The notes: generated by a model from the sequence alone, not told the origin. A stretch of 64,000 nt of DNA from a virus (IMGVR_UViG_3300043411_001118:1-64000), one strand, 5' to 3'. Numbered from the stretch's first letter, positions 31,848-40,880 are shown. Made by a program: numbers and translations.

Positions 31848-32597
31848 TTACTTAAGGGCCAGAAATTTTGCTAGAGTTAATAACTTTTGAATCCTTTCAC
31901 CAAAAGTTCCCGCATCATTGTTGTCATCTAATATTGCTGCCCATGGATTTCCAGCCGAACCAGCATCATTTAATTTTTCGCCCAATGTTCCTGGTGTATT
32001 ATAGTCACTGGCAACGGCTGACCAAACCGCCCTGGCCAATGCTGCCTCAGAAAACTCTGTTTCGTTTGTTGATAATCCAGACAAATATCCAACCGCTTTT
32101 AATATAGATGCCGGTGTTAAAACTATTGAAGTTGATCCGTGTAATCCAGCTAATGCACCGATCAATGCTGTTCCGGAAAGAGTAATTGATGCACTACCAG
32201 TTCCCGCCGCAACAGAAATTAAAACTCCTGTCTGACTAATTGTAATTGATGCACTACCAGTTCCAGAAACAATCAATCCTCCGGTAGCTGTTTCTGTAAA
32301 TGTAATTGATGAACTGCCTGATCCTGGTAATCCACCAACCAAATTAACTGTATGAGAGTAAGTAATTGTTGTATTTCTGTGCGACGATAACCCACCAGAT
32401 TTTGGTGCTAATGTCCATGTATATGGTGGTAAGTATCCACCAGAGAAAGAGGATTTGTCTGTTTCACCAGAAACAACATGATCACCAGTGTAAAAATTAT
32501 ATTTATTTGCATTTTTTAGATATATTGTTGGATCGGTTGGACCCCCAATTGCTCTGCCTGGATTTGCATTGAACACGTTGTAATTATTCAGGAGCAT
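31848..32597 (-). CDS. putative virion/fibre protein
   Basis: A 249-aa protein. The middle has repeated G-S-x-S-I-T strands (GSGSSSITFTE, GTGSASITIS, GTGSASITLSG). The C-terminus has A-V-W-S-A-V-A and T-L-G-E-K-L, a common end of phage tail-associated proteins. Start at 32597; its ATG is 2 nt before the upstream stop. Function by context. Confidence 0.55.
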   Translation of the reverse strand: MLLNNYNVFNANPGRAIGGPTDPTIYLKNANKYNFYTGDHVVSGETDKSSFSGGYLPPYTWTLAPKSGGLSSHRNTTITYSHTVNLVGGLPGSGSSSITFTETATGGLIVSGTGSASITISQTGVLISVAAGTGSASITLSGTALIGALAGLHGSTSIVLTPASILKAVGYLSGLSTNETEFSEAALARAVWSAVASDYNTPGTLGEKLNDAGSAGNPWAAILDDNNDAGTFGERIQKLLTLAKFLALK

Positions 32598-32598
32598 C

Positions 32599-33771
32599 TT
32601 AGCCCCATACAAAGTCTAAATGTCCGGAAAATGCTGAAGATGCTGGAGTTGCAACACCAGAACCGACTAAGAAATATAATGCCGCACCATCATAAATTCT
32701 TGGTAGACTAGGCATTTCATATAGAAAATTTCTTTCTGCTGCAAGACCCAATGTAGATAAAGGAAACCTTGCGATTTCTTTTATCAATGCAACCGTGTAT
32801 TCGTTTGATACGTAAGAAACTGAATTCTGAATTGTATTAATTTCTGCAATCCCCGCATCCCCGGCCTGAAGAGGCATTTGGTAATTATATTTTCCTGTTC
32901 CGGTTGCGCCTGTATACAAAATATGACTATTTGGTGCCGCAGTTTTTCCGATTGGTAAAACTGTGGGAGTAGCGCGTGAAGCAACTTGCGCGGAATTAGT
33001 ATACCCTAAACTCAAGTTCGGAGTAGCCGCACCCATTGCCGTTGAGTTATTATTAAAATATATCGCTTGTACTCCCGCGCCATTTGTATATCTAGGAAGC
33101 AATCGACTCATTGTATGAGTCCCTGTTCCTGTGCTTGTGATATTAATTGCAGTTCCCGCAATTGCGTTTGCGTATGATGTTGCCAACTTAAATGTTGTAT
33201 CAGATAATTTGATAAAATAATAATCTGTCGCAAGAGCAAGTCCGGCTGGTAGTGTTGTCGTTGTTGTTAAACGAACTCTCGTTCCTGTTAAAATATTGCT
33301 AGGAAAGTTTGCTGTGCTGGTATGAGTACAAATATCTGTTGTATCATCTGCTGTAAATGTATCAGATTCTCCGAGTGTATTTGTTGTTGCATCTGCTGCT
33401 GTTGATGTAACAGGGGTTTTTCTATAAAAACCGATCACGTCAACCAATGCAACGGTACAAGGAACAACCGTTGCCGCCGCACTTACACAAGATCCGTTCA
33501 GTAGATATTTGTAGTAAGTTGGTTGAACTGCTCCACCGGTTTGTAACGTTCCCGCATTTGCTGTTGTATCTTTAACTGATTGATAAACTAAAGTTGAACC
33601 AGTATTAAATAATGCATCGGCTGGTGGGTTTCCTGCACCACGAAATAGTGTGTGCCACTCGTTTGCTACAGCCGCCGCCGTTGGATTGAAGTTTTTACTC
33701 CAATTGGTTTTGAATGTTTGTCCTGCTGTTAGGGCAGAAATAATTGCATCGTTACTAGTAAATCCTGGCAT
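32599..33771 (-). CDS. virion structural protein (MPGFTSND family)
   Basis: A 390-aa protein starting MPGFTSNDAIISAL, then F-N-P-T-A-A-A-V-A-N-E-W-H-T-L-F and a PRYTNGAGVQ stretch. Together with the next gene, which also has an R-Y-T-D-G-K-G-V-Q stretch, it belongs to a paired family of large virion proteins that I recognise from environmental phages. Residues about 130-215 (DTFTADDTTD onward) look like an inserted phage beta domain. Exact location in the particle is unknown. Confidence 0.6.
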   Translation of the reverse strand: MPGFTSNDAIISALTAGQTFKTNWSKNFNPTAAAVANEWHTLFRGAGNPPADALFNTGSTLVYQSVKDTTANAGTLQTGGAVQPTYYKYLLNGSCVSAAATVVPCTVALVDVIGFYRKTPVTSTAADATTNTLGESDTFTADDTTDICTHTSTANFPSNILTGTRVRLTTTTTLPAGLALATDYYFIKLSDTTFKLATSYANAIAGTAINITSTGTGTHTMSRLLPRYTNGAGVQAIYFNNNSTAMGAATPNLSLGYTNSAQVASRATPTVLPIGKTAAPNSHILYTGATGTGKYNYQMPLQAGDAGIAEINTIQNSVSYVSNEYTVALIKEIARFPLSTLGLAAERNFLYEMPSLPRIYDGAALYFLVGSGVATPASSAFSGHLDFVWG

Positions 33772-33780
33772 AAATCCTCT

Positions 33781-34641
33781 CTAATTCCAAATTATTTTTA
33801 AATCACCAATTAAGGCTGTTGCTGCTAAACTTCCATTAGGAATGCATATCATATTTAAATAAGCATCATCTTTTATTTCTGGAACCGCGCCTGTTCCAAG
33901 AAAAAAATCTTTTTCATATGGCGCGGTAATTTCTTTTATCTGAGTTTGTGCTAGTGGTTTTACTAATATCAATGTAAACAATCCAACGTCCGGACCAACC
34001 ATTGTGACAGACTCGATACTTCTAACTCCGCTATCCCCATGTTGTAATCCAATAAATGGTGTTGATGTTGCCGCAGTTGATAACGATCCACATTGAATCG
34101 TCCCGATTGCAGATGCAGCATTTTGTGTAACTGTTTGTGAAGTTCTTCCAGCCACACCATCTGAATTTGTATATGTCACAAAAAACCGTTGTCCACCCGT
34201 TCGACCCGCAACAGACACCGCCAAAATCTGAACACCCTTTCCATCTGTATATCTTGGAAGTGTTACCGAATTATCCATAGTTTGAGGATCTGTTGTTGAA
34301 TCATCACAGCTTGGATAATAAAGCAAATAATCTAACAAATAAATTGGAAGTGGTAATGCCGTTACTGTGGTAGTTAATGCAGTCATCAATCTTAAATATT
34401 GAGTCATTGGAGTCGTATTTGCTCCATGAAAAATTCCACCATCTGCTGACTGACTAATTTGTTTAGCAATCAGTGGTGGAGCATCGAACCAATATTTTGG
34501 TGGTGGATTTCCTGGAGACATCGACAGATCAAACCAATGTCCAGCCGTAGTTACTTGAGATGGAGTTTTTCTCCAGGTATTTCTCCTGACTCGACCCTCA
34601 AGTTCAGCATCAACCATTTGTTTGATATTCGCCAATGTCAT
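33781..34641 (-). CDS. virion structural protein, partner of 32599
   Basis: A 286-aa protein: VRRNTWRKTPSQVTTAG, W-F-D-L-S-M-S-P-G-N-P, S-C-D-D-S-T-T-D-P-Q and L-K-I-I-W-N at the end. Its middle (RYTDGKGVQ...VTYTNSDGVAGR) parallels the gene at 32599, so both probably share a fold. It is recognised as a recurrent phage virion family without an assigned role. Confidence 0.6.
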   Translation of the reverse strand: MTLANIKQMVDAELEGRVRRNTWRKTPSQVTTAGHWFDLSMSPGNPPPKYWFDAPPLIAKQISQSADGGIFHGANTTPMTQYLRLMTALTTTVTALPLPIYLLDYLLYYPSCDDSTTDPQTMDNSVTLPRYTDGKGVQILAVSVAGRTGGQRFFVTYTNSDGVAGRTSQTVTQNAASAIGTIQCGSLSTAATSTPFIGLQHGDSGVRSIESVTMVGPDVGLFTLILVKPLAQTQIKEITAPYEKDFFLGTGAVPEIKDDAYLNMICIPNGSLAATALIGDLKIIWN

Positions 34642-34642
34642 A

Positions 34643-35050
34643 TTAATCTACAACAACATCCAATTCTCCAGCATTGAATTGTGGTTGAATTCCCGCAGAA
34701 ATTGAAAGTGATGCCGACAATGCTCCGGACACAATAATTTGTCCCGCGCCGTTTTGTGTTGTGCAAATTGAAAAGTGTGTGGCTGTTGCAGAACCCGCAG
34801 TACACAAAGGAAATTGTGCTAGCGCAGTATTACTTGCCTCGTTTCCGGAAATTGTAAATCCGGTCGTTCGGCTGATTGACACTCCATCATATCCGGTGTA
34901 CGCAATTTCATTTGTCACCGCTGTTCCTGCTTCTCCTGGATCACTCGAATGCAAACGAATAAAAAAGTTTGCGTTTCCTGCCCAAGCTGGTGTGCCACTA
35001 TCAAAAATGTATGTTACTAAATCTGTTTCTGTTGCGTTACTTGCTGACAT
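34643..35050 (-). CDS. virion protein (SASNATETDL family)
   Basis: A 135-aa protein starting MSASNATETDLVTYIF, with L-H-S-S-D-P-G-E-A-G-T, EIAYTGYDGVSISR and I-Q-P-Q-F-N-A-G-E-L. This is a frequent phage structural family, usually near fibres or head decoration genes. It abuts its neighbours. Confidence 0.65.
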   Translation of the reverse strand: MSASNATETDLVTYIFDSGTPAWAGNANFFIRLHSSDPGEAGTAVTNEIAYTGYDGVSISRTTGFTISGNEASNTALAQFPLCTAGSATATHFSICTTQNGAGQIIVSGALSASLSISAGIQPQFNAGELDVVVD

Positions 35051-35061
35051 TTAATTTCCCT

Positions 35062-35364
35062 TTAAGAATATGATAGTGAAGCACGATCATCCCAGACATT
35101 ATTAAAATTTCCATCTCCATCTGCCCACAATACTGTTGCGTCAGAATTTGTTAATCTTTTGATTCTCCAAACTCCCCCCGATGTTACTGATCCAGGAACC
35201 GCATGACCTATGTATGTATAAGTAGCACCCTCATCAATCTTCACATTATATGGAGCATCTAAATCAATTCGAAGATGTTGAACGTGTTTTCCACCCCCAA
35301 CATCAGTGCTTCTGACCTCATAATCGGTCAAACCACCATTATCAATTGTTATATTATCGGCCAT
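35062..35364 (-). CDS. small virion protein
   Basis: A 100-aa protein: ADNITIDNGGLTDYEVRST, then Y-I-G-H-A-V-P-G-S, W-R-I-K-R, and W-D-D-R-A-S-L-S-Y-S at the end. This is a recurrent small phage structural family. It is divergent from the zinc-ribbon gene at 35415. Confidence 0.6.
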   Translation of the reverse strand: MADNITIDNGGLTDYEVRSTDVGGGKHVQHLRIDLDAPYNVKIDEGATYTYIGHAVPGSVTSGGVWRIKRLTNSDATVLWADGDGNFNNVWDDRASLSYS

Positions 35365-35414
35365 TTCTTTTGGTATTTATCGAAATAATTCCTAGATTTC
35401 GCATATATAATGTT

Positions 35415-35666
35415 ATGCCAACCTACGACTATATCTGTAGTTCTTGTCAGCACAAATTCGAAGAAATTCTAAAAATAGCTGAGAAAGAAATTCCAAATCA
35501 ATCTCCATGTCCAAACTGCAAGAAAGTCAATTGTATTGAGACTGTGATGGGCGCACCTCCAATCGGAGATCCGATCCGACTCGGAAGGAAAAAACCAAGT
35601 TCTACCTACCTAGAAAAGATGAAGATAATCAAAAAGAATCATCCTGGTGGAAGTTATCGATACTAG
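35415..35666 (+). CDS. FmdB-like zinc-ribbon protein
   Basis: An 83-aa protein starting MPTYDYICSSCQHKFEE, with CPNCKKVNC following, giving the two C-x2-C knuckles of the FmdB/CxxC-CxxC regulatory family. The phage form has a basic C-terminus (KIIKKNHPGG). The start at 35415 matches the family N-terminus. Function is unknown. Confidence 0.7.
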   Translation: MPTYDYICSSCQHKFEEILKIAEKEIPNQSPCPNCKKVNCIETVMGAPPIGDPIRLGRKKPSSTYLEKMKIIKKNHPGGSYRY

Positions 35667-35668
35667 TT

Positions 35669-35678
35669 CAAAACGATA
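35669..35678 (+). promoter_or_regulatory. possible T4-like late promoter
   Basis: CGATAAATAA lies about 27 nt before the ATG of the virion gene at 35706 and resembles the T4 late -10 element TATAAATA. A gp33-like coactivator in the window makes late promoters of this form plausible. Weak on its own. Confidence 0.3.
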
Positions 35679-35705
35679 AATAACAAAGATTAATTAGGAG
35701 ACCTC

Positions 35706-36125
35706 ATGGCATCGGGAATTTATAACTCATTCAAGAAAAAAATATTAGACACCATCGATATTGATGCTCAAGCTATCAAGATCATGCTCGTTACATCGAG
35801 CTATACTCCAGATTTTGATGCTCATGATTTTAGGGATGACATCACAAACGAAGTGTCGGGAACTGGTTATAGTGCTGGTGGAGCGACCCTCGCATCTGTC
35901 ACCGTGACGCAAGATAACACCGATAATGAAGGTGTTCTGGATGCCGCTGATGTTACATGGGCATCTTCGACAATTACTGCTCGTGGTGCTGTTCTTTATT
36001 GCAACATGGGATCAGCCGCAACAGATCATTTGATTGCATACATTGATTTCGGAACCGACAAGACTTCTAGCGCCGGGGATTTCACAATTGCGTGGAATGC
36101 GGAAGGTTTGATCAATCTAACGTAA
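35706..36125 (+). CDS. virion structural protein
   Basis: A 139-aa protein: GIYNSFKKKILDTIDIDAQ, I-K-I-M-L-V-T-S-S-Y-T-P-D, G-T-G-Y-S-A-G-G-A-T-L and F-T-I-A-W-N at the end. It is a common phage virion family found near tail fibre genes. AGGAGACCTC precedes the ATG. It is transcribed opposite to the related cassette. Confidence 0.65.
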   Translation: MASGIYNSFKKKILDTIDIDAQAIKIMLVTSSYTPDFDAHDFRDDITNEVSGTGYSAGGATLASVTVTQDNTDNEGVLDAADVTWASSTITARGAVLYCNMGSAATDHLIAYIDFGTDKTSSAGDFTIAWNAEGLINLT

Positions 36126-36142
36126 CAAAATCCAATACTTAG

Positions 36143-36161
36143 CCCTGATTGCCGCGCAGGG
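36143..36161 (+). terminator. weak terminator-like hairpin
   Basis: CCCTG and CAGGG form a 5-bp stem with a 9-nt loop, followed by GGAATTTTAAAAT, just after the rightward virion gene. The stem is short and the T-run is interrupted. Confidence 0.3.
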
Positions 36162-36199
36162 GGAATTTTAAAATATTTAAGAACGAGTCAGTTAGACGT

Positions 36200-36409
36200 T
36201 CAATCGTCCATGAACAAAGTTTTTCTTCCCGATAAATCTGACAACACCAGAACTTCTTGATTCCCAAATATTTGATTTAACCGATGATAGATTTTCTGAT
36301 TTACAACGAATGTTAACAATTGATGTTCTCCCGAACGAAACCGTTCAGCTATTTCGCTCATCATCAAATCATGTATTTTTCTTTGAGTATCAACCCTAAA
36401 ATATTTCAC
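36200..36409 (-). CDS. small orphan protein
   Basis: A 69-aa protein starting at GTG 36409, helical at first and then Q-L-L-T-F-V-V-N-Q. Unknown. It overlaps the next gene by 4 nt, and a GGACGATT motif marks its 3' end. Confidence 0.5.
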   Translation of the reverse strand: MKYFRVDTQRKIHDLMMSEIAERFRSGEHQLLTFVVNQKIYHRLNQIFGNQEVLVLSDLSGRKTLFMDD

Positions 36410-36795
36410 TTCTTATCGTCCTGGATCAATCTCTCCAATCTTTTCTTAGCTGCCACTGGCAATCTTTTCATCTGTAAGACTTCATAAATCTCATCAGTCA
36501 TCTCTAAATTTTTGGATTTGAGATCGTCACGTTCATCTTCTAACTCACCAATTTCTTGTTTGGATGAATCGTCGGCTTCTCTTAACTCTTCAACTTCAGA
36601 TTGAATGATTTCGTATTGCTCGAACTGTTCAACAACCTCCACCCAATTTTTGAGGATGCGCGAAATCAAATCTAAGTCGGATGGACTTAAATTTTCTGGA
36701 TTATTTAATTTACGAATGGTATCCCCTAGCCAATTTGTATGAACTAAAGAACCACATCTGTTAAGAATCTCATCTGCAATTGCTGAATCAAACAT
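36406..36795 (-). CDS. coiled-coil protein
   Basis: A 129-aa protein. Residues about 55-100 form an acidic coiled coil (EVEELREADDSSKQEIGELE). GGAG lies 6 nt before the ATG, and an early-type promoter lies about 30 nt further up. Unknown. Confidence 0.6.
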   Translation of the reverse strand: MFDSAIADEILNRCGSLVHTNWLGDTIRKLNNPENLSPSDLDLISRILKNWVEVVEQFEQYEIIQSEVEELREADDSSKQEIGELEDERDDLKSKNLEMTDEIYEVLQMKRLPVAAKKRLERLIQDDKK

Positions 36796-36822
36796 TTATA
36801 TCTCCATCATTTGTTATAATAT

Positions 36823-36853
36823 TATGATGTCACAAATCATCCAAACTTGTCAA
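36823..36853 (-). promoter_or_regulatory. sigma70-like promoter (early family)
   Basis: TTGACA at 36853-36848, AGTTTGGATGATTTGTGA spacer, and CATCAT/TAATAT as the -10 region. It drives the coiled-coil gene at 36795. Confidence 0.65.
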
Positions 36854-36861
36854 CAATAAAT

Positions 36862-37122
36862 TTATTCAACAATCAATTGCTCAACCCGGATTGCCGCCAT
36901 ATCGAGATTAGAAGCAAAATACATCGTTTTACAACCAGGACGATGGATTAAATACCTGTCCTGTTGATGTGTTGTTCTCTCTACGAGAATCCCAAACCCC
37001 TTGGCGTATTTGTTTAGAGTAGCCAGTCTGGTAGGGAACCCATAACGAATGGGAGCCGTCTTGACTGGTGTTGTTTTAATCTGAACACCAGACACATGTT
37101 TATGTTCTAACTTACGCTTCAC
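36862..37122 (-). CDS. hypothetical protein
   Basis: An 86-aa basic protein. The GTG at 37122 overlaps the stop of the gene upstream and has GGAAAT before it; a start at 37188 would overlap far more. R-Y-G-F-P-T-R-L-A-T-L-N-K-Y-A-K is the central helix. Unknown. Confidence 0.5.
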   Translation of the reverse strand: MKRKLEHKHVSGVQIKTTPVKTAPIRYGFPTRLATLNKYAKGFGILVERTTHQQDRYLIHRPGCKTMYFASNLDMAAIRVEQLIVE

Positions 37123-37438
37123 CGATTTCCAAATCGTCAAAAGAAAATACGAAACCCTCTTTAGTTTCTTTGCAAAATCTTTTACCAACCTTTAAGTCGA
37201 GCATTTTTACAATTGAACTTGCTGCTATATTTGCAGTAGTGCAAGAATAATCCCCATTTTCATTGGGTTTAATTAATATTTCTCTAGCCTCTTTATTGAC
37301 AAGCAAATCTATCCGGGACGATTTTAACTTTCCCATAATTGCTCTATTGATCACGATTCTCCCTCCTGCCCGTGGATGAAGTCCAATCATCACAGCCGGA
37401 AGTGAATTCCGTGTCTTCTTAAATTTTTTCCAACTCAT
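37112..37438 (-). CDS. hypothetical protein
   Basis: A 108-aa protein, basic at first (MSWKKFKKTR) and then a beta-rich region G-R-I-V-I-N-R. No recognised family. The promoter at 37472-37501 lies directly upstream. Confidence 0.6.
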   Translation of the reverse strand: MSWKKFKKTRNSLPAVMIGLHPRAGGRIVINRAIMGKLKSSRIDLLVNKEAREILIKPNENGDYSCTTANIAASSIVKMLDLKVGKRFCKETKEGFVFSFDDLEIGEA

Positions 37439-37471
37439 ATACCTATAAACCTCGCTCCAAATGTTTAATAC

Positions 37472-37501
37472 AGAATATCACAATTTCTCAATAAGTGTCA
37501 A
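37472..37501 (-). promoter_or_regulatory. sigma70-like promoter
   Basis: TTGACA at 37501-37496, an 18-nt spacer and TATTCT at 37477-37472. The spacer lacks TTTGGAT. It lies just beyond a rho-independent terminator, so it starts a new leftward unit. Confidence 0.7.
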
Positions 37502-37522
37502 CATTTTTATATTAGGTGCGCG

Positions 37523-37557
37523 AAAAAGCCTTGGTCAGTTATTACGCCGACCAAGGC
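37523..37557 (-). terminator. rho-independent terminator
   Basis: GCCTTGGTC and GACCAAGGC form a 9-bp stem with a 12-nt loop, followed leftward by TTTTT. It ends the unit that finishes at 37585. Confidence 0.85.
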
Positions 37558-37584
37558 AACCGGAACCATAATATACTACTCAAA

Positions 37585-38079
37585 TTAAGACAAGGAAGTG
37601 TAATTATCGGATTCGCGGATCATCGTTTGCGCGGCCTTCAACCGAAACTCGATTTCGAGACCGATATATTCCTTATCGAATACTGCTTTATCCGGCGCTC
37701 CATCGAATGAAAATTCATTCAGAATTGCTTCATAAACGAACTTTCCGCGAAGGTTTCCGACATCGGAATTCTTTTGAATGTGTCTAGCCGCCCTAGTTAA
37801 CATACTTTCCAATGTTTTGAGTTTTACCACCATATCGGCATCCAGTACCGAATGAACGATATTGACCAAGGAATAGCCCAATATCGATGTATTAATGGTG
37901 AATAGGATGGTACTGTCGTCAGAGAATTTAGCTTCTCCACACATCTTATACCAAGGGACAGTCGATCCATCTCTCTTCTCAGAAGATGCATCTAGCAGCT
38001 TCGTTTTTGTGGTTTCCAAAGTAATTTTTGGAACTGATCTCTTCTTTCTTTTAGTTGTCGATTTCATATTATCCTTCAT
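37585..38079 (-). CDS. hypothetical protein
   Basis: A 164-aa protein with a basic start (STTKRKKRSVPK) and a mixed alpha/beta body, ending R-L-K-A-A-Q-T-M-I-R-E. The first ATG (38079) and one four codons on are both plausible. A hairpin CTTTCCTTC-ATA-GAAGGAAAG stands 10-30 nt upstream. No family is recognised. Confidence 0.6.
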   Translation of the reverse strand: MKDNMKSTTKRKKRSVPKITLETTKTKLLDASSEKRDGSTVPWYKMCGEAKFSDDSTILFTINTSILGYSLVNIVHSVLDADMVVKLKTLESMLTRAARHIQKNSDVGNLRGKFVYEAILNEFSFDGAPDKAVFDKEYIGLEIEFRLKAAQTMIRESDNYTSLS

Positions 38080-38248
38080 TATAAATTCTTTCCTTCATAG
38101 AAGGAAAGGTCAATTAAGACAAACTAAGCTTATCAAATTTTGTGCCAGGACCGCAATGTTTTACCCCGGTTATTTTTAATAATAATAATAGAACATGATG
38201 CTCATCATAGAAAAAATTATACCATCAAAAATTAACAAAGATTAGCAA

Positions 38249-38698
38249 CTAGTAAAAAGACCTCTTACATAGCTTGACTCCACCCATATCATTTCTACGA
38301 ACCATGATTTCGGTGTTGCTTCCGAGGCAATATATGAACACCTCTGGAGTAAATAATTTAGATAGCTGTTCCGCAACTTGGTAGATATCGTGTTCGATTT
38401 CCTCTTCGATAAACCCATCACCGTCTTCCTCAGAATTCAGTTCAATCTTTACTGAGTCACTGTCAAAATTTTCAAACAATGTTATATTGTATGGACTATC
38501 AGACGAAGACGTTCTTTGTGTCTTCGTTTCTTGAGTCCACGAAACCAGCTTTAGTTGATGAAATTTATTAAAGATTGGACTGAAATATTCTTCGATGACC
38601 CATTTAAACTCATTGACGAAATTGAAATTTCTTTGTTCGCTTAGAATATTTTTTTGTTTTTGATTTAGATCAACAACCTCTTGCATTTCTTTAATCAT
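38249..38698 (-). CDS. hypothetical protein, related to 38691
   Basis: A 149-aa protein. It shares a general plan with the next gene upstream: an N-terminal helix, F-x-x-L-x-L-x-x-W, an acidic middle and a closing I-M-V-R-R segment. The two may be distant paralogues. The 169 nt after its stop hold no gene that I can support. Confidence 0.55.
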   Translation of the reverse strand: MIKEMQEVVDLNQKQKNILSEQRNFNFVNEFKWVIEEYFSPIFNKFHQLKLVSWTQETKTQRTSSSDSPYNITLFENFDSDSVKIELNSEEDGDGFIEEEIEHDIYQVAEQLSKLFTPEVFIYCLGSNTEIMVRRNDMGGVKLCKRSFY

Positions 38699-39176
38699 GT
38701 GAACTCACCTCGTCAATTTCTACATACACGGCCCAGGGATTCTCGTATGTATCAGAAGTTCCTTCTCCATCTAAATTTACCCCGCCGCGCCGAATGATAA
38801 TATCTTTCTCTCCGATCACATCTTCAAAAAACTTCTCTCCGACCAACCTTAAAATATCTTCTCCACAATCTGTTACGGCTGTATATTCCGTCCCTTCCAC
38901 AACCTCTCCTGTCTGAAGGAAAACATCTGGATAACTTATGTTCGTTTGAAATGTGCATGGTTCTCCGTCACAAAAATATGGGGTATATTGTGACCAACGA
39001 ATCAAATTTAGATTTTTAAATTGATTAAACAAAACCGAATATCGCTCGATCAGATAAGCAACAAATTGATCTTTGATGGTGGTTCCATCATTAAGTAAAG
39101 ATTTATATTTCTCTTGAATTTCGACCCACTCTTTAATGTGTGGATACTTATTAACTATGCTTTTTTCGGTTGTCAT
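38691..39176 (-). CDS. hypothetical protein, related to 38249
   Basis: A 161-aa protein starting MTTEKSIVNKYP. The ATG at 39176 has AAGGA 9 nt upstream. F-N-Q-F-K-N-L-N-L-I-R-W and D-I-I-I-R-R-G-G parallel the following gene. Unknown function. Confidence 0.55.
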   Translation of the reverse strand: MTTEKSIVNKYPHIKEWVEIQEKYKSLLNDGTTIKDQFVAYLIERYSVLFNQFKNLNLIRWSQYTPYFCDGEPCTFQTNISYPDVFLQTGEVVEGTEYTAVTDCGEDILRLVGEKFFEDVIGEKDIIIRRGGVNLDGEGTSDTYENPWAVYVEIDEVSSHD

Positions 39177-39552
39177 GAACAATTTCCTTTTTAATTACAT
39201 TTTTCATCGAGTCGGGGATTCCGGATTTTGCATTATCCATCCAATCGACAATTTTCATTTCTGATAAAAAATCTTGTGCAGTCGGGATGAACTTCATTCT
39301 ATAATCTTCCATGACATGCTGTTCTCCGATATCACGAACGGATACTTCTTTGCCAGCAGAATTTTTAATTGTCACCCCAAATATTTTTTCTAGGATGACC
39401 GACAAAAACCAAGTGTTGTGGGTTAGCGCCCGATGTCGAACATCCCCCAATGCACCCTTCGAAGAATCCATTAATTGGTGAATCGCAATATAATCTTCCT
39501 CGACCCCACCAAAATTTTTAGCTGATGACTTTGCATGTATCCAGGGCTTCAC
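39151..39552 (-). CDS. DUF6915-like phage protein
   Basis: A 133-aa protein starting (GTG) M-K-P-W-I-H-A-K-S-S-A-K-N-F-G-G, with D-Y-I-A-I-H-Q-L-M-D-S-S-K, R-H-R-A-L-T-H-N-T-W and VSVRDIGEQHVMEDYR. This fits a family common in phages (DUF6915 by memory). It is possibly metal-dependent, given its conserved His and Glu. No established role. Confidence 0.65.
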   Translation of the reverse strand: MKPWIHAKSSAKNFGGVEEDYIAIHQLMDSSKGALGDVRHRALTHNTWFLSVILEKIFGVTIKNSAGKEVSVRDIGEQHVMEDYRMKFIPTAQDFLSEMKIVDWMDNAKSGIPDSMKNVIKKEIVHDNRKKHS

Positions 39553-40025
39553 GCTACATCTCCCCCGCTATTTGCAGACTCCAATAAATCGGGGAATGCT
39601 GTCATGACTGTCTCTAAAGAAATATCAGTAAACTCTTTGTTTCGTAGCTTCTGTAGAATCTCAAATTCCCCATCATCAACCGACTCAAGCAGTTGAAGAA
39701 ATAAAGATCCCTTTCTTTCGATCTTCAAATCTCTCATTGGTTGATCTTGAAATTTAAGAAACATCGGAAACGTCCTCATTTCCTTTGCTAACTTCACACC
39801 AGTTCCGGCTGGAACTGGATGCCTTCGTTTCGGAACACCCATAATTTTTGGAAGATCAAATTGATAGTCTGGATTATATTGTACGCCCAAAATTGCTTTC
39901 AATTCGGGAACCAAATTACAATAATATTTTAATGCATCGACTCGATCTTCCTCTGGATGAGCAAGAATTTTTTCGACCATTTCGGCCATTGTATATTTGA
40001 AATCGTGAACTGGTTTTACGAACAC
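39549..40025 (-). CDS. DUF6433-like T4-type phage protein
   Basis: A 158-aa protein: E-D-R-V-D-A-L-K-Y-Y, L-V-P-E-L-K-A-I-L, Y-Q-F-D-L-P and a final T-V-M-T-A-F-P-D-L-L. This resembles a conserved T4-like family (DUF6433 by memory) encoded near replication genes. It starts at GTG with AGGAG 8 nt upstream, next to RNase H. Confidence 0.65.
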   Translation of the reverse strand: MFVKPVHDFKYTMAEMVEKILAHPEEDRVDALKYYCNLVPELKAILGVQYNPDYQFDLPKIMGVPKRRHPVPAGTGVKLAKEMRTFPMFLKFQDQPMRDLKIERKGSLFLQLLESVDDGEFEILQKLRNKEFTDISLETVMTAFPDLLESANSGGDVA

Positions 40026-40880
40026 TTAAAAATCTCCTACAGAACCAGAAAGTTGTCTCAGACCATTCGACAAAAGGAAATTATATATTTTTGAACGTCC
40101 AACCGGCTTATGGTTATCGTATGTTTGAATGATCTTATCCTTCAATGCTTCTGGTGTAAAGGATAGGTCAATTAGCCACTGATTCCTTTCATAGTTTTTC
40201 TTCTTAACCTCAGTATCACAAACAGCATCAAGAGGCATTTTGATCCATTCATCAAGTTTGACTTGGTAAATGTTTTTCTGCCTCTTATCTGGATTCATGA
40301 TAGCATCATCATCCGATAGAAAATTCGGAACCCCGTCTCCCTTATCACCCTCAAAAATCTTTCTCTTGAGAGCAATGATTGGGCAATCTGGTTTTAAAAA
40401 CCTCTTTTTTCCTGGAGAAAATTGAGACACCAAGGGATATTTTTGAAGTTGAATAAAATCTTCATCTGACGAAACGATCACAATCGGTTCAACAGTTCCA
40501 AATCTTGTTGCTAATACTCCGATAATATCGTCTGCCTCTGCGCCATCAACCTCCACAAGTTTATAAGGCATGTTATCTCGTAGTTCGGATTTGATGATAT
40601 CAAAGCACTTAAAAATTTCTTCCCAATCGAACCCAGATTTTTCTCTAGCAGATTTCCTCTTTCCCTTATAATGAGTGAATCGCGCCTTCCTCCAAGTATT
40701 TTTTGCATCACAGCAAATAACTAGTTCGCCGTACTCATGAAAAAATTTTCTTCGATAAAATAACAGGGTTTTGTATGCCATGTGTCTTACGAGATCCACT
40801 GATATCTCAGCATTTGGATCGGACCCAATTTGGATCATAAGACTTGAAATCATTATTTGACTGAAATCTATTAACTGCAT
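40026..40880 (-). CDS. RNase H / 5'-3' exonuclease (T4 Rnh-like)
   Basis: A 284-aa FEN-1-type nuclease that removes RNA primers. The acidic clusters are visible: D5, CCDAKNTWRKARF, VDGAEADDIIG, SSDEDFIQL and GDKGDGVPN. The start at 40880 (MQLIDFSQ) fits the family N-terminus, and GGTGGG lies upstream. It follows the T4 rnh in size and motif order. Confidence 0.85.
   Translation of the reverse strand: MQLIDFSQIMISSLMIQIGSDPNAEISVDLVRHMAYKTLLFYRRKFFHEYGELVICCDAKNTWRKARFTHYKGKRKSAREKSGFDWEEIFKCFDIIKSELRDNMPYKLVEVDGAEADDIIGVLATRFGTVEPIVIVSSDEDFIQLQKYPLVSQFSPGKKRFLKPDCPIIALKRKIFEGDKGDGVPNFLSDDDAIMNPDKRQKNIYQVKLDEWIKMPLDAVCDTEVKKKNYERNQWLIDLSFTPEALKDKIIQTYDNHKPVGRSKIYNFLLSNGLRQLSGSVGDF

Noticed and set aside
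37895-38179. A rightward frame of 94 codons overlapping the 37585-38079 gene
   Set aside because: It is antisense to a better-supported gene, has Ser/Phe-rich shadow composition and no ribosome binding site.
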